Part shown: piece after piece, positions 35,211 to 44,988 of the stretch
How the letters are laid out: the number at the start of each line of letters is the position of its first letter
Numbering within the stretch: the stretch's first letter is position 1
Assembly: GCF_001591445.1 (NCBI RefSeq)
Contig: NZ_BCUX01000005.1
Coordinates: 124,001 to 188,000, forward strand
Direction: 5' to 3'
DNA: 64,000 nucleotides
Source: Neobacillus drentensis NBRC 102427
GTDB lineage: Bacteria; Bacillota; Bacilli; Bacillales; Cytobacillaceae
The notes under the pieces: generated by a model
What the model was told of the DNA's origin: nothing
Database searches by the model: none
The model's input: only the letters and a program-made list of their open reading frames with translations
Position numbers and translations under genes: made by a program

Positions 35211-35804
35211 TTAACTCATCCACTTGGGTGGTGTATTTTTTGCCCAATAAATCGAACCTAACTCATGATGGCTCTGGAATTGGTCATGGTAGGTATGGTA
35301 ATGAAAATTAAACCAATATCCTGCCTGCGGTGGATTATCTCGTCTAACATGAAAACGAAGGATATCCTTTCCGAGAAGGCGATTGTTAACATTAAAGATT
35401 TTTTCAGAAAGCCCCGCACCAGGCTGTTCTGAAATGGTGAGGTTTTTCAAATCTTCTTCAGGAAATTGGACAGCCACTTCCTCCAGTGCCTTTTCAATAT
35501 TTGGTAAAATAATCTCTCTGAATTCATTTTCGATGACAGGTTTAATCCTTGTACCAAATTTCTGATAGGATTGCAATTCAGCTTGCTTTATTAGTTCTCC
35601 AATAAATTTTTCTTTATCAAAATTCGAATCTTCAATAAACGTATTGGTTTGTCCGAAAGTACTTTCAGTTGAAGGCGCTTCGAAGGCATCTCGATCAGCG
35701 AGATTCTCAGCGTTTACTGTGTTAATTAATTGTGTAGGCGTTACGAGACCAAAGGTTAAAACAGATACTAGTACAAATAGTGTTTTTCGAAGCCAATTGT
35801 TCAT
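35211..35804 (-). CDS. ypjP: YpjP family secreted protein
   Basis: A 197-residue protein with an N-terminal signal sequence (RKTLFVLVSVLTFGLVTPT) and a conserved C-terminus rich in aromatic and His residues (FNFHYHTYHD, then HHELGSIYWAKNTPPKW), which I recognise as YpjP. The function is unknown. In B. subtilis ypjP is close to thyB and dfrA; here those genes are 12 kb away. AAGGTGAT precedes the ATG. Confidence 0.85.
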   Translation of the reverse strand: MNNWLRKTLFVLVSVLTFGLVTPTQLINTVNAENLADRDAFEAPSTESTFGQTNTFIEDSNFDKEKFIGELIKQAELQSYQKFGTRIKPVIENEFREIILPNIEKALEEVAVQFPEEDLKNLTISEQPGAGLSEKIFNVNNRLLGKDILRFHVRRDNPPQAGYWFNFHYHTYHDQFQSHHELGSIYWAKNTPPKWMS

Positions 35805-35920
35805 TTTTTAGATCACCTTATTCTTTTCTTTATTCTCTTATGTTCAAAAAATAGGTATTATAAAAAATATTATACTTCTTTTTTGTATAAATGGAAAATT
35901 TTCTATACTCCTATCAAATA

Positions 35921-35947
35921 AAAAAAAAGGATGTCGGTTGACATCCT
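35921..35947 (-). terminator. Terminator of brxA
   Basis: Minus strand AGGATGTC-AACC-GACATCCT followed by eight T residues, directly behind the brxA stop. Confidence 0.93.
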
Positions 35948-35949
35948 AA

Positions 35950-36384
35950 TTAGCAATGGGCTTCAAATGCCTCTAGTAAATTTTGCATAACCGCTTCCAT
36001 TGGCATACCTTCAATATCATGTCTCGGAATGAAATGAACGACTTTTTTATCCTTTAATAAGGCCATTGATGGTGATGATGGTTCAATTCCCTCAAAATAT
36101 TCGCGCATTTTCGCTGTGGCTTCTTTATCCTGTCCCGCAAAAACTGTTACGAGGTGGTTAGGCTTTTTCTCGCCATTTAGCACAGCTTGCGTTGCCGCAG
36201 GACGAGCCAGACCAGCAGCACATCCGCAAACGGAATTTACGACAACCAGTGTTGTTCCGCTCACATTTTCAATAAATTGTTCAACCTCTTGTGCATTCGA
36301 GAGCTCTTCGAAGCCAGCCCTTGCTAATTCTTCTCGCATCGGTAAAACCATTTTTTTCATATATTCATCATATGCATTTGACAA
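35950..36384 (-). CDS. brxA: BrxA/BrxB family bacilliredoxin
   Basis: A 144-residue thioredoxin-fold protein of the YphP/YqiW family with a CGC active site (VVVNSVCGCAAG, near residues 53-55). Family knowledge: bacilliredoxins remove bacillithiol from S-bacillithiolated proteins after oxidative or hypochlorite stress. TTG start at 36384 follows CGGAGTGAT. It ends in a strong terminator. I cannot say from sequence alone whether it is the BrxA or BrxB paralogue. Confidence 0.92.
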   Translation of the reverse strand: MSNAYDEYMKKMVLPMREELARAGFEELSNAQEVEQFIENVSGTTLVVVNSVCGCAAGLARPAATQAVLNGEKKPNHLVTVFAGQDKEATAKMREYFEGIEPSSPSMALLKDKKVVHFIPRHDIEGMPMEAVMQNLLEAFEAHC

Positions 36385-36447
36385 TCTAAATCACTCCGTT
36401 TCGGTTCATCCATTTTAGAATAACTAATCTATTTGCTTTTTGCAATT

Positions 36448-37581
36448 TTATTCGCCTGCTTTTCTTGCTTCAGTCATCTGCTTCCAGACAGATCCTTTAG
36501 CTTCTTCGCCGCCTTCAATTCTTTCAATCGCCATTTTAATTTGCAAACTAACTTCAAATTCCGGATCATTTTCAGCAGCCTTTAACGCAGGAAGTGCTTT
36601 TTTATCTCCTGCTTCATATAAAAACATTGCTGCCCGCCAACGAACAAGCTTGCTTTTATCCTGCAATGCTTTCATCATTTCATTTTCTGCTTCCGGAAAT
36701 CCTAAATCAGATAAACAATCTCCTGCAGTTCTTCGAACGGTAACCGTTTTATCGTTCAGTGCCTTATAAAGAAGCGGTAATACCTCTTTCTCTTTGATCA
36801 TGCCGAGGTATACGGTGGCAAGTCTTCTAATCGAGGACTTTTCATCTGATAATGCTTTTTCAAGGAGTGGTAAATCGTCTAGATCCGGATCATCCATTTG
36901 CTCGAGGAGTTGATAGCGAACCTGCCAATCAGGATTCTGAAAAGCATCTAATGTTACCCTTTTCCGGGGACGAAGTGGTTTTAGTTCTTGATTAGTCTCC
37001 CTGGATTGAGCGATTGAAACTAAGTCTTCTAAGCGTTCCGGTGAATACGCAGCAATGAGTTCATCGACCACCTCTTGGCCAATTTGATCAAAGTCACCAT
37101 AGCGGACGCCTTGATTTTGCCATTTTCGCAATAAGATATAGTTATCTTCCGGAAGCTGAGCCTTTTCTCTTGCCGTTAAAAAGTATTCCGGCATTCCAAA
37201 TCGTCTTTCGCTTGTGCCATCGGTAAGCTTTACTTGAAGGGGTATATCCTTAAACATTTGGATTTCAACTTTAATTTCCCCAAAATGTTCATCCGCTTTT
37301 GCTATGTTCGCAGCTTCATTCGCTTTTTCTCCAAAGGCCACACGAACTTGAGGTAATAATTCCTTCCAATCATATTTTGCATTCCGCTCAACAGCAAGAA
37401 AATCTGCAACATGGTACACGCCTTTGATTCCTTCAATTTGAAGGATGGATTGAATAACAGCAGGTGCATCAGCAGCTGTTTCTTTTTTATAATTATGGCT
37501 TTTCCCCATCGGAAGTTCTTCATCTAAATTAATTTTCATGGTATTTGGACTTGGTGTTGGTTCAATTGCCTTAATTTTCAA
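36448..37581 (-). CDS. ypgR: Nfu/HEAT-repeat virulence factor C-like protein (YpgR)
   Basis: A 377-residue protein. The first 90 residues (KIKAIEPTPSPNTMKINLDEELP) form a NifU-N-like scaffold domain without the CxxC iron motif. The last 170 are HEAT repeats (around residues 220-350, for example SSIRRLATVYLG and KTVTVRRTAGDCLSD). Staphylococcal relatives are called conserved virulence factor C. The start is the TTG at 37581 behind AGGTGAT, which gives the family N-terminus. B. subtilis also has ypgR beside ypgQ. Confidence 0.86.
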   Translation of the reverse strand: MKIKAIEPTPSPNTMKINLDEELPMGKSHNYKKETAADAPAVIQSILQIEGIKGVYHVADFLAVERNAKYDWKELLPQVRVAFGEKANEAANIAKADEHFGEIKVEIQMFKDIPLQVKLTDGTSERRFGMPEYFLTAREKAQLPEDNYILLRKWQNQGVRYGDFDQIGQEVVDELIAAYSPERLEDLVSIAQSRETNQELKPLRPRKRVTLDAFQNPDWQVRYQLLEQMDDPDLDDLPLLEKALSDEKSSIRRLATVYLGMIKEKEVLPLLYKALNDKTVTVRRTAGDCLSDLGFPEAENEMMKALQDKSKLVRWRAAMFLYEAGDKKALPALKAAENDPEFEVSLQIKMAIERIEGGEEAKGSVWKQMTEARKAGE

Positions 37582-37664
37582 CAAGATCACCTAATTCTTA
37601 TGATTTCTTAATCAGTTTATCATATTGGATAAGTTTCAATCACTGGATATGCTCTAAGAAAAAT

Positions 37665-37688
37665 AGAGTACGTCCAAGGACGCACTCT
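37665..37688 (-). terminator. Terminator of the ABC-F gene
   Basis: Minus strand AGAGTGCGTCC/GGACGTACTCT stem (one G-T pair) with a TT loop followed by ATTTTTCTT; the stem begins inside the stop codon. Confidence 0.82.
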
Positions 37689-39577
37689 TATTCCTTTTCA
37701 GCCAGCTCGGCAAGATAGGACCAGCGCTCGATTAAGTACTCCAGCTTTTCGTTTAATTCTGTTTCCTGCTTCATTAATTCCTGGGCCTTTGTAAAATCAC
37801 TGCCTGTTTTCGCCATTTCGACACCTATTTCTTCAAGACGGGTCTCCGTTTTCGCAATGTCTTCATCGATTGATTCCCAATCTTTTTTCTCTTGATAGGT
37901 CATCTTTTTCTTTTTTTCTTTCTCAATGGCTTTCGTTGACTTGACCGAAACCGTGGCTGTTTTTTGTGCTTCAAGGATTGATTCCTTTTCAAGAAACTCA
38001 GTGTAATTCCCAAAGAACGAATCTATGGAACCTTCTCCTTGAAGAACGAGAAGCTGCTCTGCCACCTTATCTAAGAAATAGCGGTCATGGGAAACAGTAA
38101 TGACCACACCCGGAAAATCTTCTAAATAATCTTCCAGAACCGTTAGTGTCTGGGTATCGAGATCATTGGTTGGCTCATCCAGTAATAACACATTTGGAGC
38201 AGTCATCAATATTTTCAACAAATATAAACGTCGTTTTTCTCCGCCTGATAGCTTCCGAATCGGTGTACCGTGTGAAAATGGAGGAAATAGAAACCGTTCA
38301 AGCATTTGTGCCGCCGAGATTGTCTTCCCATCTGAAGTTTCGACAATCTCGGCCGTCTCTTTAATGTATTCAATCATCCGCTTACTTTCATCCATATCTT
38401 CGCTTTCCTGTGTATAATAAGCAATTTTCACTGTTTGCCCCATGATAAACTCACCTTCATCAAGGGGAATTTGTTTTGCGAGGATATTTAACAAGGTGGA
38501 TTTCCCTGTTCCATTTTTTCCGATAATGCCTATCCGGTCTCCCGGCTTCACTAGCAAATCAAAATGATTTAAGATCATTTTTGCCCCGTAACGCTTAGAA
38601 GCATCCTTTAACTCAAACACTTGCTTTCCAAGCCGGCTGCCATTTAACGAAATATCCAGCTTTTCAGAAGACAACTTCCCATTTGTAACCTTTTCATCCA
38701 ATTCATCAAATCGCTGAATCCTGGCCTTTTGTTTGGTTGACCTAGCTTTTGCACCACGTCTAATCCACTCGAGCTCTCTACGGAAAAGATTTTTTCTTTT
38801 TTCAAAGGTCGCTGCTTCATTCTCTTCACGAATAGCTTTTGCTTCTAAAAAGGCCGCATAATTGCCTTTATAACTGTATAGCTGCCCACCATCAAGTTCA
38901 AACATTCGATTGGCAACTCGATCAAGAAAATAGCGGTCATGTGTGACTAACAAAATAGAGCCACTATATCTGCTTAGGTACTCTTCCAACCATTTAACTG
39001 AATCGAAATCGAGATGGTTCGTGGGTTCGTCTAAAATAAGTAAATCCGGTTCGGCGATTAAAACTTGTGCTAAGGCGACACGCTTTTTCTGCCCGCCGGA
39101 TAATTCGCCGATTTTCTTTGAAAAATCCTCAATCCCTAATTTCATTAATATTGACTTTGCATTTGTGCTGGCATCCCAAGCATTTAATGCATCCATTTGC
39201 TTTTGCAATTGAAAAAGAGCTTCTTGAACCATTGTGTCATTAGGAGAAAGATTCAACTCTAATAACGTTTTTTCATAAGCACGCATGAGCTTTAAGATTG
39301 GAGCATCCCCATGGAAGACTTGTTCAAGCACTGTTTTCTCCGCGTCTAATTCCGGCTGCTGATCTAAGAATGTGATTGAATAGTCCTTGCTCGTGATGAT
39401 TTTCCCATCATCAGGTGTATCAAGACCTGCAATAATTTTTAATAAGGATGATTTTCCAGTCCCATTTATCCCGATTAATCCCACACGTTCTTTTTCTTTA
39501 ATCGTAAAGGAGATATTGTTAAAAAGCTGTTTCTCCCCATACGTTTTTGAAACATTTTCTACTGTGAGCATTTTCAT
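37688..39577 (-). CDS. ABC-F ATPase (Uup/YfmR type)
   Basis: A 629-residue ABC-F protein with two ATPase domains: Walker A GINGTGKSS and GKNGTGKSTLL, signatures ELSGGQKKR and KLSGGEKRR, Walker B LLILDEPTNHLD and VLLLDEPTNDLD. A linker between them is rich in Arg and Lys, and there is a C-terminal coiled coil (residues 560-629). No membrane domain is present. Length and coiled coil fit YfmR/Uup, which acts on the ribosome to relieve stalls, not on drug export. The ATG at 39577 overlaps the ypgQ stop by four bases. Confidence 0.9.
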   Translation of the reverse strand: MKMLTVENVSKTYGEKQLFNNISFTIKEKERVGLIGINGTGKSSLLKIIAGLDTPDDGKIITSKDYSITFLDQQPELDAEKTVLEQVFHGDAPILKLMRAYEKTLLELNLSPNDTMVQEALFQLQKQMDALNAWDASTNAKSILMKLGIEDFSKKIGELSGGQKKRVALAQVLIAEPDLLILDEPTNHLDFDSVKWLEEYLSRYSGSILLVTHDRYFLDRVANRMFELDGGQLYSYKGNYAAFLEAKAIREENEAATFEKRKNLFRRELEWIRRGAKARSTKQKARIQRFDELDEKVTNGKLSSEKLDISLNGSRLGKQVFELKDASKRYGAKMILNHFDLLVKPGDRIGIIGKNGTGKSTLLNILAKQIPLDEGEFIMGQTVKIAYYTQESEDMDESKRMIEYIKETAEIVETSDGKTISAAQMLERFLFPPFSHGTPIRKLSGGEKRRLYLLKILMTAPNVLLLDEPTNDLDTQTLTVLEDYLEDFPGVVITVSHDRYFLDKVAEQLLVLQGEGSIDSFFGNYTEFLEKESILEAQKTATVSVKSTKAIEKEKKKKMTYQEKKDWESIDEDIAKTETRLEEIGVEMAKTGSDFTKAQELMKQETELNEKLEYLIERWSYLAELAEKE

Positions 39578-40221
39578 TCTTGTCCATCCCATTCTTGGTA
39601 AAATTGTTCTAAAAAAGTTTCCATCATTTGTTGTCGGCTTTCTGCCATTACTCGGGCAGATTTTGTATTTAGTAAATCTTGTAATTTAAGCAGCTTTTCA
39701 TAAAAATGGTGAATGCTTGTGGATTTACCTTTTCGATACTCCTCTAAGCTCATTTCACCTCGCACCTGAATGCCGGGGTCATAAATGGGTTGGCCTTTTT
39801 TGCCGCCATAGGCAAAGGCACGCGCAATTCCGATGGCTCCAATCGCATCTAAACGGTCTGCATCCTGGACAATTTTAGCTTCTATCGTTGCGAGTTCTGT
39901 TTTTTGACCACCTTTAAAGGAAATCGTTGCGATAATTTGTTTTATATGTTTTTTATCATGATCTGTTAGCGGAATAGTTTGTAAATAGTTCTCAAGTTTT
40001 TCTTCACCTTTTTCGATACTTTCATTCAACTTTTCATCAGGTATGTCATGGAGTAATGCAGCCATTTCAATAATGAACGCCTCTCCTGCCTTTTCTTCCT
40101 TGCAAATATGTAAGGCATTCCTTCGGACGCGGTCGACATGGAACCAATCATGGCCTGTCGCATCCTCCCCTAATTCGTTCCGGACAAAACGTTCTGTTTG
40201 TTCAATGATCTGTTTCTTCAT
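39574..40221 (-). CDS. ypgQ: HD-domain phosphohydrolase YpgQ
   Basis: A 215-residue HD-superfamily metal-dependent phosphohydrolase. Metal ligands are seen in GHDWFHVDRVRRNA, AALLHDIPDEKL (the HD) and IVQDADRLDAIGAIG. Family knowledge: YpgQ hydrolyses dNTPs to dNMP and pyrophosphate with Mn2+. ATG at 40221 lies nine bases after AAGGTAGGTG; the GTG within that site is an alternative start. It is the first gene of a two-gene operon with the ABC-F gene. Confidence 0.9.
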   Translation of the reverse strand: MKKQIIEQTERFVRNELGEDATGHDWFHVDRVRRNALHICKEEKAGEAFIIEMAALLHDIPDEKLNESIEKGEEKLENYLQTIPLTDHDKKHIKQIIATISFKGGQKTELATIEAKIVQDADRLDAIGAIGIARAFAYGGKKGQPIYDPGIQVRGEMSLEEYRKGKSTSIHHFYEKLLKLQDLLNTKSARVMAESRQQMMETFLEQFYQEWDGQE

Positions 40222-40270
40222 TTCTTGCGGCACCTACCTTCATCCATGCTATTTTAACATGAAAAAGCAA

Positions 40271-40307
40271 CAAAAAATAACCCCGCAATATTCGGGATTA
40301 TTTTTTG
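40271..40307 (-). terminator. Terminator of the second degV gene
   Basis: Minus strand AAAAAATAATCCCG/CGGGGTTATTTTTTG hairpin with an AATATTG loop, immediately after the stop. It may work in both directions. Confidence 0.85.
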
Positions 40308-40310
40308 TTA

Positions 40311-41159
40311 TTATTTCAACTCGTTATGCCAGCTGATGCCCAGTGTATTTTCACCGGCATGTACACCAATGACCGCCCCTAAAGGACAACAAATAATCTG
40401 AAGCCGAGGAAATTCCTTTCTTAATTCGTCTTTCCAATTCGCTGCATGTTCCTCGTGCAACCCATATAATAAATATACTTCTTTAAAATGGTATTGCTCG
40501 TAGGAGGATCGTAAGTAATCCAATATTTTTTCCTTTGCCTTTTTCTCACTTCGGGCTTTTTCCTTTACACTTAACGCACCATCAACAATCGAAATAATTG
40601 GTTTTACGTTCAGCATACTGCCGAGAAAGAATTTTAGACCTGACATACGGCCACTGCGGTGGAGCTGTTCTAAACTGCCGACAAGAACATAAGTCTCATT
40701 CGTTTTCTTAATCGTTTCAAGCTGATGAATTACCGATTCAATACCAGCTCCTTCTTCAACCAGCCTAATCCCTTCTTTTAGTAAAGCCGTCATCGGATAA
40801 GTTAAGATATTCGAATCAAAGGTGGTAACTGGAATCTCCACCAGCTTCGCTGCTTGTTCACTCGAGGAAACCGTCCCGCTTAATTTTCCTGATAAAAGCA
40901 CGGCAACCACTTGGTCGTACTTCTTAGACAGTTGTTCGTATAAGATCTGAAAAGCTCCAATCGAAGGTTGTGATGTCTTGGGGGGATTTTTAAGCTGCTT
41001 TAATCGCTCGAATAATTGGGCAGAGGTTAAGTCGATCCCATCTGAAAATTCCTCACCATCAAGTAATATGGTTAGTGGTATGGTATATAAATCCGGATGA
41101 TTTTTTAGTTCTTCGTCTAAATAGGCGGTACTATCCGTGACCCAAGCTATTTTGACCAA
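40311..41159 (-). CDS. DegV family fatty-acid-binding protein (second copy)
   Basis: A 282-residue DegV/EDD protein with WVTDSTAYL, TSQPSIGAF, LLSGKLSGTVSS and the RSGRMSGLKFFLGSMLNVKP region. Family knowledge is as for the first DegV: fatty acid carrier for FakA-dependent phosphorylation. The TTG at 41159 is used because AAGGGGAG is six bases upstream; ATG at 41165 would leave no spacing. It is monocistronic. Divergence from the first copy is high, which points to an old duplication with different ligands. Confidence 0.92.
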   Translation of the reverse strand: MVKIAWVTDSTAYLDEELKNHPDLYTIPLTILLDGEEFSDGIDLTSAQLFERLKQLKNPPKTSQPSIGAFQILYEQLSKKYDQVVAVLLSGKLSGTVSSSEQAAKLVEIPVTTFDSNILTYPMTALLKEGIRLVEEGAGIESVIHQLETIKKTNETYVLVGSLEQLHRSGRMSGLKFFLGSMLNVKPIISIVDGALSVKEKARSEKKAKEKILDYLRSSYEQYHFKEVYLLYGLHEEHAANWKDELRKEFPRLQIICCPLGAVIGVHAGENTLGISWHNELK

Positions 41160-41244
41160 AGTCATCTCCCCTTTTTATTAAAATTAAACATATAAATCAA
41201 TCGTACCTAAAAGTTTGAATATTGTAAATATTTAAAAGGCGTAA

Positions 41245-41279
41245 GCAAAACCAGCTCTTACTAAAAAAGCTGGTTTCGC
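41245..41279 (-). terminator. Hairpin terminator behind the fhs-linked gene
   Basis: Minus strand GCGAAACCAGCT/AGCTGGTTTTGC stem (one G-T pair) with an 11-base loop; the following T content is modest. Confidence 0.65.
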
Positions 41280-41287
41280 TTTTGACC

Positions 41288-41806
41288 CTAATATTCGTGG
41301 CTAAGTTTTTTTAGTGTAATCATGATAAATTCAGTCATTTCAATCAAATCATCCATTTGGTCTTCGCGAATCAATCGGTCAAATTCAATCTTAATTTGAT
41401 GATTAAATCTACTTTCGATTTCAAGCGGTTGATATTGAACAGTTTGAGTAATCTTTCTAGTCGAACCCCAAACACCAAGGAGAATGGTTTCAATTTTTTG
41501 AAAATCAATCTCTTGAACCTTTGGTTCAGATAAAAATTGGAGTCTCAGTTGACATCCTGCCTTCTGCTCTAAAAGTAGTGGCGGTAAAAGCTCGGCAGCT
41601 AGATTAACTAGATTTGCTTTCATTTCAATTTTAGCTGAAATATTATGATTAGGTAATTGAAACGACACATCAAAACTTCGAGACATCTTCGCTATGTTGA
41701 TTAGATCGTTTCGATCGGTAATAATAATCTCCCCGATTATATCTAAATCGTAAAGAGCCCCTTCAATCACCACTTTCATGTTATCGAAGGCTGTTGGATC
41801 AAACAT
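41288..41806 (-). CDS. Unknown protein cotranscribed with fhs
   Basis: A 172-residue soluble, acidic-to-neutral protein (MFDPTAFDNMKVVIEGALYD), predicted alpha/beta, with no membrane helix, signal or metal motif. I do not recognise the family. It follows formate-tetrahydrofolate ligase by only 16 bases, has GGGAG before its ATG, and ends in a hairpin, so the two form a likely operon. A role linked to one-carbon metabolism is guesswork. Confidence 0.65.
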   Translation of the reverse strand: MFDPTAFDNMKVVIEGALYDLDIIGEIIITDRNDLINIAKMSRSFDVSFQLPNHNISAKIEMKANLVNLAAELLPPLLLEQKAGCQLRLQFLSEPKVQEIDFQKIETILLGVWGSTRKITQTVQYQPLEIESRFNHQIKIEFDRLIREDQMDDLIEMTEFIMITLKKLSHEY

Positions 41807-41822
41807 GTACTTTACTCCCTTT

Positions 41823-43511
41823 TTAGAAAAGCCCTATTGCATTCCCGTCTTCATCTACATCCATATTTAAGGCGGAAGGTTTTTTCGGCAGACCTGGCAT
41901 GGTCATTACATCACCAGTTAATGCGACAATAAATCCAGCTCCAATCGAAGGTTTAAACTCCCTAACCGTCACGACGAAATCAGAAGGTCTACCAAGCTTT
42001 CCCGGATCATCAGACAAGGAATACTGGGATTTCGCCATGCAAACAGCCAAATGAGACCAACCAAACTTTTCAAAATCAATTAATTGTTTTTTAGCTTTAG
42101 AAGAAAATTCTACATCTTTGCCCCCGTAAACCTTTTGAACAATGATTCTAACTTTCTGTTCAATCGAGTCAGATAGGTCGTATAAGGATTTAAAATTATT
42201 TTCACGTGAGTCAATGACTGCTAAAAGTGTTTCAGCAAGCTCGATACCGCCCGCTCCGCCTTTTTCCCAGACTTCGGTTAATGCTACCGGAACGTTTTCA
42301 CTTTCACACATATCGAGTAATGTTTTTACTTCGAGATCTGTATCAGTGATGAATTTGTTAATTGCAACGACTGCTGGTAATCCAAAGCTATCGATTGTCT
42401 CAATGTGTTTTTTTAGATTTGCAAAACCAAGTGTTAGTGACGAAATATTCTCTTTAGCTAATTCATTTTTCGGAACGCCACCATGCATTTTTAACGCACG
42501 AATCGTCGCAACGATAACAACTGCCTCTGGTTTAATACCCGCACTTCTTGATTTAATATGTAAAAACTTTTCCGCACCCAAGTCCGCTCCAAAGCCGGCT
42601 TCAGTGATAACATAATCTGCTAACTTAGCCGCAGCTTGTGTGGCGATGACGCTATTACATCCATGGGCAATATTTGCAAATGGCCCGCCATGAATAAGAG
42701 CTGGCGTATGTTCAATCGTTTGCACTAGGTTTGGTTTTACCGCATCCTTTAACAATAACGTTAAGGCGCCTTCCACCCCTAAGTCACCCACGGTAACTGG
42801 TTCCTTATGATAATTATAAGCGACGACCATCCGTGATAAACGTAATTTTAAATCTTTTAGGTCTGTGGCTAAACATAAAACCGCCATAATCTCAGATGCA
42901 ACAGTTATATCAAAACCGTCTTCCCTAGGAACCCCTTGAAGTGGACCACCAAGTCCAATAATTACTTTTCTTAATGCACGATCATTTAAATCTACGGCCC
43001 GTTTCCAGACAATTCTCCGTTGATCGATATTAAGTTCATTTCCTTGTTGGAGATGATTGTCGATTAATGCTGCTAGAGCATTATTTGCAGTCGTAATCGC
43101 ATGCAGATCTCCGGTAAAATGTAAATTGATGTCTTCCATTGGCAGGACTTGCGAGAATCCACCGCCGGTTGCCCCACCCTTTATACCCATAGTAGGTCCA
43201 AGAGAAGGCTCTCTTAGAGCGATCATTGTTTTTTTACCAATCCGGTTAAAAGCATCGGCTAATCCAACAGTCACAGTCGATTTACCTTCGCCTGCAGGTG
43301 TTGGATTAATGGCAGTGACAAGGATAATTTTTCCACTTTCTTTTGTTTTGAGTTTAGCTAAAGCTTCATTTGAGAGTTTTGCTTTATATTTACCAAAGAG
43401 CTCTAAATCATCTTCTTCCAAACCAATTTTTTCGGCGATTTCAACAATTGGTTTCATCTTTGATTCTTGTGCAATTTCAATGTCTGATTTCACTGCTGTT
43501 TTCAATACCAC
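41823..43511 (-). CDS. fhs: Formate-tetrahydrofolate ligase
   Basis: A 562-residue ATP-dependent enzyme making 10-formyl-THF from formate and THF. The P-loop is [15 protein letters not shown]; further signatures are [21 protein letters not shown] and [15 protein letters not shown]. The C-terminus is complete. The start is uncertain: GTG at 43511 follows GCGGGGG at good spacing and is used, but TTG 43505 and ATG 43526 are open in frame. A cre-like box lies upstream, which fits repression during sugar growth. Confidence 0.96.
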   Translation of the reverse strand: MVLKTAVKSDIEIAQESKMKPIVEIAEKIGLEEDDLELFGKYKAKLSNEALAKLKTKESGKIILVTAINPTPAGEGKSTVTVGLADAFNRIGKKTMIALREPSLGPTMGIKGGATGGGFSQVLPMEDINLHFTGDLHAITTANNALAALIDNHLQQGNELNIDQRRIVWKRAVDLNDRALRKVIIGLGGPLQGVPREDGFDITVASEIMAVLCLATDLKDLKLRLSRMVVAYNYHKEPVTVGDLGVEGALTLLLKDAVKPNLVQTIEHTPALIHGGPFANIAHGCNSVIATQAAAKLADYVITEAGFGADLGAEKFLHIKSRSAGIKPEAVVIVATIRALKMHGGVPKNELAKENISSLTLGFANLKKHIETIDSFGLPAVVAINKFITDTDLEVKTLLDMCESENVPVALTEVWEKGGAGGIELAETLLAVIDSRENNFKSLYDLSDSIEQKVRIIVQKVYGGKDVEFSSKAKKQLIDFEKFGWSHLAVCMAKSQYSLSDDPGKLGRPSDFVVTVREFKPSIGAGFIVALTGDVMTMPGLPKKPSALNMDVDEDGNAIGLF

Positions 43512-43564
43512 CTTTATCCCCCGCATTCCTCATTAATTATTTGGCTTACGATTTCATTGTATCA

Positions 43565-43578
43565 AACAAGCGCTTTCA
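43565..43578 (-). promoter_or_regulatory. Possible CcpA (cre) site upstream of fhs
   Basis: Minus strand TGAAAGCGCTTGTT matches the cre consensus TGWAANCGNTNWCA at its first half and core (AAGCGCTT) but not at the last three bases. TACAAT, a possible -10 of fhs, starts three bases downstream. Confidence 0.4.
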
Positions 43579-43667
43579 TTCCGATATCTAATTATGAATA
43601 AATTAATAACTTTTCTGAATTTATAATAATGTTTATAATATAATTATCAAATATTTTAAATATTCAT

Positions 43668-43695
43668 TGACTTCCGGCTGTAGGTAGTTATATTT
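43668..43695 (+). promoter_or_regulatory. Sigma-A promoter of metA
   Basis: TTGACT (43668-43673), sixteen bases, TATATT (43690-43695), about 57 bases before the metA TTG start. The leader is too short for an S-box or T-box. Confidence 0.7.
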
Positions 43696-43751
43696 AATGG
43701 ATGAAGGATTTTGAAAAATGCCTAATTAAACTTATTAAAGGGGATGGTCAC

Positions 43752-44660
43752 TTGCCAATAAACATTCCAAAACTCCTTCCAGCAAGGGAAATACTCGAAA
43801 CTGAAAATATTTTTATCATGGACGATGAGCGTGCCATTTCACAAGACATCAGACCATTAAATATCCTCATTCTGAATTTGATGCCTGAAAAAGAGAAAGC
43901 TGAAACACAGATTTTACGATTATTGGGAAACTCGCCCTTGCAAGTAAATGTTAATTTTTTAAAAACGAACTCGTATGAATCTACCCATACGAGCAAACAG
44001 CATCTTGAACAGTTTTACACCACCTTTTCTCAAGTGAAAAACCTAAAATTTGATGGGATGATCATAACAGGTGCTCCTGTCGAATTATTAGAATTTGATC
44101 AAGTGAAATATTGGTCTGAATTAACCGAGATCATGGACTGGGCCGATCAAAACGTCACCTCTACCCTGCATATTTGCTGGGGGGCACAGGCGGCACTTTA
44201 CTATCATTACGGGATTGGTAAATTTGAATTACAGCGAAAATGCTCCGGAATTTATGCTCATCGGGTTTTCGAACCAAATGATACTTTGCTGCGAGGGTTT
44301 GATGACCAATTTTATGCTCCTCATTCTCGCTATACCGATGTATCAATTGAAGCAATTAAAAAGAATTCTAAATTAACATTGCTTGCTGCTTCTGAGGATG
44401 CAGGAGCACTATTAATTGCCTCTCGAAACAGAAAGCATGTCATGATTACTGGACATTTGGAATATGAATCAGATTCGCTTGCACAGGAATACGAACGGGA
44501 TCTGAATAAGGGTCTTGAAATCCATATCCCGGAGAACTACTTCCCAAATAATGATCCGACTCAACCGCCAATAAATCGATGGCGTTCTCATGGACATTTA
44601 TTCTTTTCAAACTGGCTTAATTATTATGTCTACCAGGAAACCCCTTTTTTTTGGGGTTAA
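43752..44660 (+). CDS. metA: Homoserine O-acetyltransferase (MetA)
   Basis: A 302-residue MetA of the glutamine-amidotransferase-like fold. The TTG start at 43752 follows AAAGGGGA and gives [13 protein letters not shown], the family N-terminus; with it the catalytic cysteine falls exactly at residue 142 (HICWGAQ). Residue 111 is glutamate (GAPVELL); known work on Bacillus and E. coli enzymes shows Glu111 selects acetyl-CoA and Gly111 succinyl-CoA. The product is therefore most likely O-acetylhomoserine despite the common 'succinyltransferase' name. The open frame extends 17 codons upstream and is not used. Confidence 0.95.
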   Translation: MPINIPKLLPAREILETENIFIMDDERAISQDIRPLNILILNLMPEKEKAETQILRLLGNSPLQVNVNFLKTNSYESTHTSKQHLEQFYTTFSQVKNLKFDGMIITGAPVELLEFDQVKYWSELTEIMDWADQNVTSTLHICWGAQAALYYHYGIGKFELQRKCSGIYAHRVFEPNDTLLRGFDDQFYAPHSRYTDVSIEAIKKNSKLTLLAASEDAGALLIASRNRKHVMITGHLEYESDSLAQEYERDLNKGLEIHIPENYFPNNDPTQPPINRWRSHGHLFFSNWLNYYVYQETPFFWG

Positions 44661-44664
44661 TACC

Positions 44665-44696
44665 AAGCATCGGTTAAATTCCGATGCTTTTTTGTT
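44665..44696 (+). terminator. Terminator of metA
   Basis: AAGCATCGG/CCGATGCTT stem with TTAAATT loop followed by TTTTTG. Confidence 0.9.
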
Positions 44697-44775
44697 TATT
44701 ATTTGAAAAAATAGAAAGAATATAGGTAAAGCATGGTAATAATTTTAATTTATTTTTTGGAGGGGAATAATTATC

Positions 44776-44988
44776 ATGGAATCCATTGTTGCACTTCATC
44801 GTAATTACTTTGGGGAAATAATCAATTTTGTTACTTCTGAGGGAAGAATTATCTCTTATCGAAAAGCAATCCAAGAAGCTGAAAATGGGCTAATCCAAGG
44901 GATACTGGCTGTAGAGGAAGGACATGGAAAAATGTCTTTAATTCCGGAAAGTGACCAGTCTTTTGATCAATACCCGGATTTATATTAG
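44776..44988 (+). CDS. DUF3892 family protein
   Basis: A 70-residue small protein, from MESIVALHRNYFGEI to the end, containing the RKAIQEAENGLIQGI helix characteristic of DUF3892 proteins, which are common in Firmicutes and of unknown function. TTTGGAGGGG precedes the ATG. It has its own terminator and is unrelated in strand order to the mntR gene behind it. Confidence 0.78.
   Translation: MESIVALHRNYFGEIINFVTSEGRIISYRKAIQEAENGLIQGILAVEEGHGKMSLIPESDQSFDQYPDLY

Noticed and set aside
43527..43751. Possible SAM riboswitch or T-box before metA
   Set aside because: The transcript leader is under 60 bases from the predicted promoter and shows no terminator or S-box pattern.
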